From Brachycybe producta (taxonomy: Eukaryota > Arthropoda > Diplopoda > Playtdesmida > Andrognathidae), in assembly GCA_036925085.1 (NCBI GenBank), contig JAUPFP010000096.1:63501-127500 (forward strand): a DNA stretch of 64,000 nt, given 5' to 3'. Both the position numbers and the translations under genes were made by a program. Within the stretch, counting starts at the first letter, position 1, and each line of letters starts with the position of its first letter. Below the pieces are notes generated by a model that was not told the origin of the DNA, searched no databases, and worked only from the letters and a program-made list of their open reading frames with translations. Of this stretch, positions 56,173 through 64,000 are shown piece after piece.

Positions 56173-56360
56173 TTTAATAATAATAATGAGACATTTTGGC
56201 CCTGCCGTTTTCCAGTTTTACTTTCATCCTGTATTTTTTTTGTAGCTTCTGGGCCACTTGGTACTTTTTGGTACCGATTGAGCCAGATTCTATTTTTTTT
56301 CAATTGACCTTTTCAATTCCCCCCTTTTTTAATTGTTTTGTTTACGTTTTCTTCTGAGTA
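56173..56360 (+). repeat. R2 repeat, copy 2 (5' part)
   Basis: Shares TGTAGCTTCTGGGCCACT, GGTACCGATTGAGCCAGATTC and the TTTTGTTTACGTTTTCTTCTG block with 57350-57520. The unknown ORF begins exactly after this block. Confidence 0.6.
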
Positions 56361-57038
56361 ATGAGTAGTTTTGTGGATGTCGAGGCCATCCCGGATACCC
56401 TTTGGAAGCTTATCCGAAGGGAGTGATCCCTAAAGCCTCCAGAAAATATACTTCGCCGTCCACACCTAAGAGGACACCTGAGGAAGAGCAGGAGCATCAA
56501 ACACAGCTCCTTAACAATGGTCTAGTTTCTTTCTCTAGACATGGAGGACAAAGTATATTTCATTATCTTGGAATTTTTGGGAGATGGAGAGCAATCTCTG
56601 ATGAACGACCCAGGAGAGAAGTTCTCTGGACTGCCGTCATTTTGGAAACGCCTGATTACCCTGCTGTCATCGTGCTCCATAATCGCAACAACCCTAGCAT
56701 AATTCAACTTGTTCATCCTGGACCACTGGAGGAATGCCGCACCAGGACCTGGATGGAGCTAGTAGCAGAGACGATGTTGGCAAGCCTGATCCCTGATAGG
56801 ACCCTGGACCCGGACCCCAGACCGGAGTTTCGAGCACTATTTGCCGAGGGCCACCGAGAGACACTACACTGCCACTAGGATGTTGGAATTTGTGAAGGCA
56901 TCTGTCCTGGTCACAATTGAGAGGTTGACTGTCATCCCTCTGGAAACCCTGGAGCAGCTGTACGAGTCACAACTGAAGTGGAACCTGGCCGGGATCTACG
57001 AAGTCATCTTGCACTGGAGCTGTAAGGACGCCGTCTAA
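56361..57038 (+). pseudogene. unknown ORF flanked by R2 repeats
   Basis: An ATG at 56361 opens a short frame that stops at 56426. A longer frame without an ATG near its start (56402-56878) encodes about 158 residues, with GGQSIFHYLGIFGRWRAISD, VIVLHNRNNPSIIQLVHPGP and EFRALFAEGHRE. A third frame (56841-57038) continues with a leucine-rich C terminus. GC content is well above its neighbours. It looks like one gene with two frameshifts, about 220 codons. I recognise no family. It may be the gene of the R2 element or a captured host sequence. Confidence 0.5.
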
Positions 57039-57289
57039 ACAACAGAGTTATCACTGGACCAGTTGGCGCGATGATTAAATTAAATTTCTAGTCTATCTAA
57101 TCAAACTGTGCTTAATTTTATATAATCGAATTTTTATTTTTAAAACATTTATATTTTTGATCATTTTTTTAAATATCTGTGATACCCCTGGGTCTTAATC
57201 AATTTAGATGTGGTGGGGGTTTTTAATTCGGGTTTTTAATTCGGGATTTTATTTTTTTTAATTTCAAATTTTCTTTGAAGTAGGTGTAC
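57039..57289. other. AT-rich spacer
   Basis: Mostly T and A runs after the unknown ORF. Short duplicate TTTTTAATTCGGG near 57218 and 57232. Confidence 0.45.
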
Positions 57290-57600
57290 TTCCCGTTTTG
57301 GGCCCGCCGCTCTTCATTTTTATTTAGCACAGTTCGTTTTGGGGTTTTCCAACTTTACTTTCACCCTGTATTTTGTTTGTAGCTTCTGGGCCACTCGGTA
57401 CTTTTGGGTACCGAATGACCCAGATTCTATTTTTGCAATTGGCCTTTTCAATTCCCCTCATGCTCATTTCCACGTGAGTGAATTTTCATCGTTTTTTAAT
57501 TGTTTTGTTTACGTTTTTTTCTGTTATCATTTAGGTGTGATAACATACGATGAGTCATGTTTTGGCCAAGTAGACCAATTTTTTCATTAGTCTATTTGGG
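57290..57600 (+). repeat. R2 repeat, copy 3
   Basis: Long match to copy 1: TTTTGGGGTTTTCCAAC, CCCTGTATTTTGTTTGTAGC, GGTACCGAATGACCCAGATT and TTTAGGTGTGATAACA followed by ATGAGTCATGTTTTGGCC. Confidence 0.65.
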
Positions 57601-58890
57601 CCCAAACTCTTATTTAACTAATCAAAAGTTTGTGCGCTGAGAATCCAACTTGTGGATTCTCAGGGTATAAAGAGTCATTTTTTCAATGTTCTATAGCGAT
57701 TTTCTAAAGACCGAACCTATGCCCTATTTCGGCTAGGTTCTTTGCATTAATTTTCAAGTATATTATTTTTATGTGTTGTGTTTGTAAACTAAGTTCTTTC
57801 TATCTTCATTTATTTTCTATGTGGAATAAATCCTCAACTTTTAATTTAACTAAACCAGTGGTGTTTTGTTTCATTATTCTGTGTTAATTACTTTGCCACC
57901 ACACCTTTCATCATTTCATTGCAGCTCTTCACCAAATTGGATACTTCAAGTCTTCAACAGGTGCAAACCTGCAACTTCAAGTTCGTAAGTATATTCACAT
58001 TCTTTTCAAGGGTAAATTTATAGACGCAAGTCCGAGAGATACAAAGACAAAAGATCGTCAAGACTGAGTCTTTACATGAGAGACTAGTGAGACTAGTGGA
58101 TTTTTTATTGGTCTAGTCTTCCCAGGCCGATAGAATTGGTGACTTAGCCAATCACCTTTAATACAAGTGAAAATTCGCTCGTACTACTTAAAAAGAGCAG
58201 ATTTTATCCGGGAAAGGTCCATCACAATAATTTAATAATAATAATTTAATAATAATTTAATAATAATAATTAATAACGAAAAACTTTTAAATGAGAATAA
58301 CCAACTACAATTTTATGAATTTGTGGCTAATTGTTTTTTTGTGAAATGTTGCCAGCTTACGCATGTCGTTGTCTTTTGTAATTTCTGCTGTACAGTTTTT
58401 TAACTATGCATTTAAAAATTATTTGCTAAAAGGGAGTGCAGTTGTTTAGTGTGTTCAACCTGTGAAATACTCGAGCAAGATTACATGACAGCCAGGCATG
58501 ATTGGAAAATGCATTAATTAGGTACTTTTTTAATTTTGCCATTACTTGTGTGAAAACCCTGTCCTCATCCTTTAGCAACACTGTTGTGACATCACACATT
58601 TGACGTCATTGCACCTGTTCTCTCCCTTCTCTTTCGCCTCCTCTTATGAGAAACAAGAAAGGAATGTTTTGTTAATGCCATTGCTATATCAACAAAGCAA
58701 GACAAATGCATGTGTGGTCAGAAGAGCCTGGGAAATGCAACCAGCCTCAATATTTCTGTCATCTTTCTGTCGTCTTTCTATTTTTATTTCAATAAATATT
58801 TTGAAGATGTATTGCACTTTTGACATCAAAAGTCCAATTTTATTTACACTTTCGATACTTTTAATGTTCTTTTAATGGTTACTGCATAGC
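57601..58890. other. non-coding region with an AAT microsatellite
   Basis: No gene recognised. AATAAA near 57825 and a duplicate-looking GTTTTGTTTCATTATT context could be part of an old LTR or 3' end, but I cannot bound it. An (AATAATAATTT)n microsatellite is at about 58228-58275. A 91-codon frame at 58600-58875 is AT-biased and unsupported. Confidence 0.4.
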
Positions 58891-59600
58891 CCAACATTGG
58901 CACATTAATCCTGCAAAATGGTCCAATGTTGAGCATAACAATAAAATGATTTTGACATGTTTACCAAGGTGACCTTAGACTTACATGGTGACCCGGGAGG
59001 TTATTATCATTTACATATTGTTAAATGATTGGTCAACATATATCACATGATCAGGATTGCATGTGTATATAGGTTGAGCGTTCATGAGTTGGTACTTTGT
59101 CTTGATCCTGTTGTGTGTTGCCAGTGGCTATGCCCGGCCACACACCAGAGATCAACTCCACTCGTACAACTGAGTACACTGTCAACTGTTTGATTGGACA
59201 TCAAAGAAGTTAGGAGGACGGCAGCTGCCACTGATGAAGGATGACATCAAAGAAGTCAGCTGAGCTCTACTGCCACTGATGAGGGGTGTACATTAAAGAA
59301 GTCAGGAGAAGGCACTGTCACTGATGAGGGATCAATCCAACTAATGAAGTTACAGCTGATGCAAGCGGAGACAACATCGAGAAAACCAAAGAAGGGAATA
59401 ACCGTTACGATTCACGGGACAAGTAATCCGACACTTATGATTCACGGGATAAGTAATCCGAGAGGCATCTTTGAGAGTTTTTTATTTGTATTGATGTATC
59501 CGGCTCATATCCATCGCAATACGAGTTAATTAGAATAGTGTAACAACCTTTACTCGAGGTTGTAAATAAACATATCTAAATTGTACCCACGTGTCTTTGT
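58891..59600 (+). other. region with LTR-like signals and small tandem repeats
   Basis: TATA-like TGTGTATATAGG at 59063 and AATAAA near 59564 in one orientation resemble a promoter and polyadenylation site of a solo LTR, but I found no clean ends. Inside are about three diverged units marked by CACTGATGA(A/G)G (59228-59330) and a tandem pair of GATTCACGGGA(C/T)AAGTAATC (59411 and 59440). Confidence 0.35.
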
Positions 59601-60612
59601 TATGTTTATTTAACCCCATTTATAATGGATAGAATGGGTAGAGAAACACGGCTGCGCTGAAAGGAAAAGTCGACAGCTGGTTCCCCGTCCCCTGTATACG
59701 TAAGTAGTGTTTGTAGTGTAAGGAACACTACCTGTAAGGAAAAGTCGTCTGCTAAATTTGTCTGCTTAATCTTAGCAGACAAATCTCTGACAGCGTGACC
59801 GGTGGTAGAAGGGAGAACCTTTACACTTGCTGGATTCTTATAGTAAGATGTACAAATAGGCACACATCAGTATGCCATACTGTGTATTTGAACAAAATTT
59901 TAAACAAAAACTGTTTTCAATAATTCAATGTGCAACCATAAAGCCAAAAAATAATTTTATTTTCTTAATTTGTGGTCAGCGCCATCTGGTGACATACATG
60001 CATTTGGCGGCCATTTATGACTTACTGTTTTTAAGCCAAATGTCAGGCCTGGTATATAAGGTGGCTATGCTTTCACCACTGCCTTCTTTTATAGAGGCTA
60101 TGGTCTTTAGCAACTCTGGCCGCAGTTTCAAGATGGCGACTTCCTGCTTGACTTCCTGTCAACAGCAACATCAATGGTTCCGTTGTGGCTAAGTTTTGGT
60201 GACAAAGAAGTTGTCGTGATTTGTGAAAGAGCAAATAACTTGAAATAAGTGTGTTGTTGTATCTTAGACCGTAACCCTACTTCCTTTCATATTTTTTTTA
60301 TATTTCAGGTAATGGAAAATAACAGTGGTTGTGTGGGAATTGCGAAATATTTCAAAGTGATAACTAGCTCACGAGTTTCAGCCGAATGTCAATCGGAGAA
60401 GCAAGAAAGGGGTAGGTGCACTTTGTTTTCATTTTACTTTTCGAACAATCAGGGCAATTCGACAGAATAACCGCCAAAGTTTTAGCGTTTATTCTGTTTT
60501 TCGTTTGTTCAATTTGGCGCTTATACCGTTTGGCATTTGTGCCAATTTGGCGTGTGCTCATGTTGGCGGTTCAGTTTTGTGTTTGGATCATGTTATACCT
60601 TAAGGCGCCTGT
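59601..60612. other. non-coding region
   Basis: No gene recognised. AAGGAAAAGTCG occurs twice (59660, 59737). Mixed short frames without family resemblance. Confidence 0.4.
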
Positions 60613-60876
60613 AGACATTGCGAGTTTTTCCTCGCGAATCTCAATAGCGAGTATCCCTAGCGAGTTAGGCGCGAGGCAATCCAAAATGTGTTTCGCAAAT
60701 CTACGTGAATCAAGGGTGAAAACGTCTTTGATGCAGGGTGTTTACCGACTAGTGCGCGGATGGGGAGTGAGGCAGCAAAGCGAGTCAAGTGGAGGGGAGA
60801 CTCAGGGCGAGGAATAGTCTAGAACATGCGAGATTTGATTCGCGAAACTGCCTCGCGAGGCAAACTCGCAATGTCT
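60613..60876. mobile_element. probable MITE with terminal inverted repeats
   Basis: AGACATTGCGAGTTT begins at 60613 and its complement ends at 60876. The match continues inward with gaps through CCTCGCGA and TTCGCGAATC. The outer bases CTG(T) and CTA(A) also pair. CG-rich compared with its surroundings. No target duplication was confirmed and there is no coding. Confidence 0.55.
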
Positions 60877-61223
60877 TTAGATTATTACCAAAGAGAGTAA
60901 AGGGGAAAAACGTTCACTCTGAAAATTGTGTGCAAAATTGGGAGGAACTTAAAACGGCTAATGCACTAGCGCCGCCATGTGACCGATGAGCGATGCGAAC
61001 AAACATATTATAATGTAGTATGGAGATGTATGGTGTGTTCTTCAAGCAAGTCTTAATAAAAAGGTAAAATATAATTAAAAACTGGACAATTAGTAAAATA
61101 TATTAAAACCATTTTCATGCATAAGTAGTTAAAGATAAACTTTTTATAGCTGTTTAAAGATTTCTTTTTCATTAACATTTAATGAAAAGCTTATATGTGA
61201 CATTATAAAATATATATATAATT

Positions 61224-61314
61224 ATATAAATTCCGATGTTACACACACACACACACACACACAAACTGGCTTATTAGCCAGTTTGTGTGTGTGTGTAACA
61301 TCGGAATTTATATA
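61224..61314. repeat. fold-back around a CA/TG microsatellite
   Basis: TATATAAATTCCGATGTTA on the left returns inverted on the right, with CA repeats and CAAACTGGC / GCCAGTTTG closing on a TTATTA loop. The CA and TG runs differ in length. It sits at the microsatellite end of R1 copy 3. Confidence 0.8.
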
Positions 61315-61600
61315 AATTTAAATAAATAAATGCTTTTTTTCTCAAGGTCAACTATATGTTGCACACTCCCCATCCAAGAACCCCATTGATATTAAATTGG
61401 AGAGGGGAAAAGGTTGGAAAGTGTAGAAGGGGAGAGAGAAACATGGAGGGGGAAAAAGTGGGAGGGGGTGACTGAAATTGAAATGAAAGGAGTAAACCAG
61501 AGAAAATGAAAAACTCATTTTCTCTTTCAAATATAAAAAGGGGAGGGGATAATAGTAGCAAAATTAAACTACAGTTTATCACAGGCAATTGTGCCCAGCA
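61315..61600 (-). mobile_element. R1 repeat copy 3, truncated
   Basis: Inverse R1 from the CCCATCCAAGAACCCC block (61370) to CAGGCAATTGTGCCCAGCA (61582-61600). The outer ACTAGTGGGG end is missing. Homologous to 30315-30660. Confidence 0.65.
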
Positions 61601-61654
61601 ATTATGTCAACATTATGTTGGGCTCTCTCCATCCATGCCATAAAAACAATTAAC

Positions 61655-62472
61655 CCAAATGTAACATTTTCCCTAAAACAATTTACCCTAAAACTATTTG
61701 CCTTCAAGGAACACTTGCCCTAAAACCATTTACCCTAAAACTGTTTGTCCTAATAGAACATTTGCCCTAAAACCACTTGCCCTAAAACTATTTGCCTTAA
61801 ACCAATTACTGTATATTTAGACTACTCATTAGGGGAACATCTCTTTAGGGCAAATGTTTTTTTAGGGCAAATGTCCCTTTAGGGCAAATGTCTCTTTAGG
61901 GCAAATGTCTTTTTAGGGCAAATGTCTCTTTAGGGCAAATGTCTCTTTAGGGCAAATGTCCCTTTAGGGCAAATGTCTCTTTAGGGCAAATGTCCCTTTA
62001 GGGCAAATGTCCCTTTAGGGCAAATGTCCCTTTAGGGCAAATGTCCCTTTAGGGCAAATGTCCCTTTAGGGCAAATGTCCCTTTAGGGCAAATGTCCCTT
62101 TAGGGCAAATGTCCCTTTAGGGCAAATGTCCCTTTAGGGCAAATGTCCCTTTAGGGCAAATGTCCCTTTAGGGCAAATGTCCCTTTAGGGCAAATGTCCC
62201 TTTAGGGCAAATGTCCCTTTGGGGCAAATGTCCCTTTTGGGGCAAATGTCCCTTTGGGGCAAATGTCCCTTTTGGGGCAAATGTCCCTTTTGGGGCAAAT
62301 GTCCTTTTTGGGGCAAATGTCCTTTTTGGGGCAAATGTCCTTTTTGGGGCAAATGTCCTTTTTGGGGCAAATGTCCCTTTGGGGCAAATGTCCCTTTGGG
62401 GTAAATGTCCCTTTGGGGCAAATGTCCCTTTGGGGCAAATGTCCCTTTAGGGTAAATGGTTTTAGGGCAAAA
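61655..62472 (+). repeat. 17-bp minisatellite with an orientation switch
   Basis: From about 61838 to 62455 the unit TTTAGGGCAAATGTCCC repeats more than 30 times, with later units in a TTTTGGGG form of 17-18 bp. Left of it, 61660-61805 has the inverse motif (ATTTGCCCTAAAAC and ATTTACCCTAAAAC), so the array flips direction near 61810-61840. Open frames on both strands arise because the unit has no stop codons. Confidence 0.9.
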
Positions 62473-62489
62473 ACTTAATCAGATTGAAA

Positions 62490-62875
62490 TTTAAATGAAC
62501 TGCTTTTTTCTCATGATCAACTTTTTGTTGCATTTTCCCGATCCAAGAACCCGAACAATAGTAAGGACAGAAAAGTAAAGACAGTAAAATACAGTCGTTT
62601 CCCTGCCTTTTTTTGAGGGCCAACAACTTTTAATTATTTTATGTTGTCTGATGTCACATACCCCGTTCTTTTCAATTTCCAATTGGTTGATATTGGGTCT
62701 GACAGTCATAAAAGGGCAGGACACACAACTGTATCTCCATGTCTTCAGATACCTGTAACAATATTCAGGTGCTTATAAAAAACAAGCGGTCAAGGCGAAT
62801 TACTTCATGACAACCAGTCACAGAAAAATAAACTAGGTGCTCCCGTCATTTATGATGGGTTACCTCACTAGTGTT
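62490..62875 (-). mobile_element. R1 repeat copy 4, diverged
   Basis: The start block on the complement is CACTAGTGAGGTAACCCATC (62853-62872). CGATCCAAGAACCCG near 62540 matches the middle of R1. More diverged than the other copies. The minisatellite lies directly to its left. Confidence 0.6.
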
Positions 62876-63417
62876 AAAATGATACTAATAATAAAAACCA
62901 TTATCTGATTAAATATTATTTACATGTAGTATTTGAATGTTTGATTTAATAATAGAAGTGAATTGTTAATTTGAAGAATAATTACATATAACAAAATTAA
63001 CCAAAAAAATTTAGTTACAAAATTTTTCAAAATGAATTAAATCTTGTTTATAAACATGTGACAATTTGATTTGATTTATTTGCCATTTTTTTCAATTTTT
63101 TGTTCGTTTTTCACTGTTATTGCAGCCACCTGCAGAACAAAACCTACTACCTGGCATTTCAGTTAACTGTGTAATAGCATAAAAAAAGAAAATTTAGATT
63201 GAGTATAAAATGTAAATTTGGTGCCACAAGCTGCATATACAATCTAATGTAATAAATTATTATAGATTGTTGTCTGCACCGCTCATCGGCCGCTTGAAAT
63301 GTTGGCGCTGATGCCAGAAAGGGAGGAGCTAATCTATGCACGCAAACTTCAAAGTGCCGACAGTAGAGTGAATGGTCTTCCCCTTTATTCTCTTTGCTAT
63401 TACTTTACTGGACTGGC
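62876..63417. other. AT-rich spacer
   Basis: No gene or recognised repeat. Confidence 0.45.
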
Positions 63418-63628
63418 AACACAGGCAGTTAGAAATCGGGAAGAACTTCAGTTGGCTCCGCCCTTGTTATGACGACCGGCAACTTCTAATTGGTTTGTTG
63501 TGTGGTTCGACGTTGAAAAGGGCGGAGCATGTGACGTCAGACTACATAACCAGCCAATAAGAAGTTGCCGGTCGTCATAACAAGGGCGGAGCCAACTGAA
63601 GTTCCCCACGATTTCTAACTGGCTGTAC
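63418..63628. mobile_element. MITE with about 70-bp terminal inverted repeats
   Basis: 63424-63493 and 63554-63622 are near-perfect inverse copies (TTGGCTCCGCCCTTGTTATG and its complement), leaving about 60 bp between. Only a few mismatches near the outer ends. No coding. Target duplication uncertain. Confidence 0.8.
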
Positions 63629-64000
63629 TGGCAACTCCCTATCTTCTCCTTGTTAAAGCGTTGAATGCATGGTCTTAAGCAAAAATGATGCCAGCTTCGT
63701 CTGGTGGCATTATTTTTACAGAAAATCGGAGTGAAAATCTCGTTTTTGCAAAGGGGAAGACATTGGGGGTGAATCATGTACTGTATGGCAAGTTATTTTA
63801 GTTTTTCCATGTTTACTGGATTTTCAGATTTTAATCCTATTCTGGGAATCAAATAAAACGTGGATAAAAGAGTAAAATTAATTTTCATACATACTGTCTG
63901 CTGTGAATTTTTTGTAAATCTTAGTGAATCTCGTATATGATTTTTTTTAATGTCGGCCCAGTTGTCGGTTCATCGTCTAAGCAAAAATATGGTTGGAAAA
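63629..64000. other. non-coding end of window
   Basis: No gene or recognised repeat seen. Confidence 0.4.

Noticed and set aside
58891-59600. A complete solo LTR
   Set aside because: TATA- and AATAAA-like signals exist, but no TG/CA ends or target duplication could be placed.
60416-60817. A 133-codon protein with hydrophobic segments
   Set aside because: It overlaps the probable MITE at 60613, has no recognised domain and is likely chance.
61838-62455. TTAGGG-containing array as an internal telomere
   Set aside because: The unit is 17 bp with a fixed CAAATGTCCC part, so it is a minisatellite and not telomeric repeats.
62185-62478. Repetitive 60-79 residue frames on both strands
   Set aside because: Produced by the 17-18 bp minisatellite, open in several frames.

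Overview
This is a stretch of animal (metazoan) nuclear DNA made almost entirely of transposable elements and their debris. I recognise no host gene with confidence. The mix points to a marine invertebrate: Ty3/Gypsy LTR elements, a Polinton/adintovirus-like giant element, a LINE of the CR1/Jockey kind, a tRNA-derived SINE, MITEs and minisatellites. A lophotrochozoan such as a mollusc is possible because of the CAT-repeat SINE tail module, but this is only a guess.

Layout. 1-4674: decayed Gypsy copy (Gy1), with a MITE in its reverse transcriptase and a fold-back inverted duplication in its RNase H. 4675-12738: a second Gypsy copy (GyA) nested in Gy1, LTR to LTR, with damaged gag, protease, RT, RNase H and integrase plus a third ORF after pol. 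12739-21110: an older Gypsy copy (GyB) cut by a solo LTR (ACTG target duplication) and by a 5'-truncated LINE on the minus strand. 21120-28450: a Polinton/adintovirus-like element. Its plus-strand block holds penton-like, small basic, major capsid and cysteine protease remnants; its minus-strand block holds a dUTPase and a protein-primed-type DNA polymerase B. 28443-34964: non-coding repeats, including an inverted repeat of about 1.1 kb per arm, a SINE, a Helentron-like insertion and a purine-pyrimidine alternating tract. 34965-38460: a second, more decayed copy of the Polinton-like element, split by two solo LTRs. 38802-39660: tandem duplication and interspersed repeat. 39790-41745: minus-strand gag-protease of a different Gypsy family. 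43062-48900: GyC, 5'-truncated but with the best copy of the third ORF and a 3' LTR. 48901-55261: GyD on the minus strand, which abuts GyC and has the best gag-pol and an intact 5' LTR and primer binding site. 55262-64000: interspersed repeats, an unknown ORF, MITEs and a 17-bp minisatellite.

The same Gypsy family appears at least four times at different ages, so the copies can be read against each other. This gives an inferred layout LTR - PBS - ACGGT-rich leader - gag - protease - RT - RNase H - integrase - ACGGT-rich spacer - ORF3 - LTR. The two Polinton-like copies agree in putting protease, dUTPase and polymerase side by side. No reading frame of an expected full length is intact, so everything here looks non-autonomous or dead.
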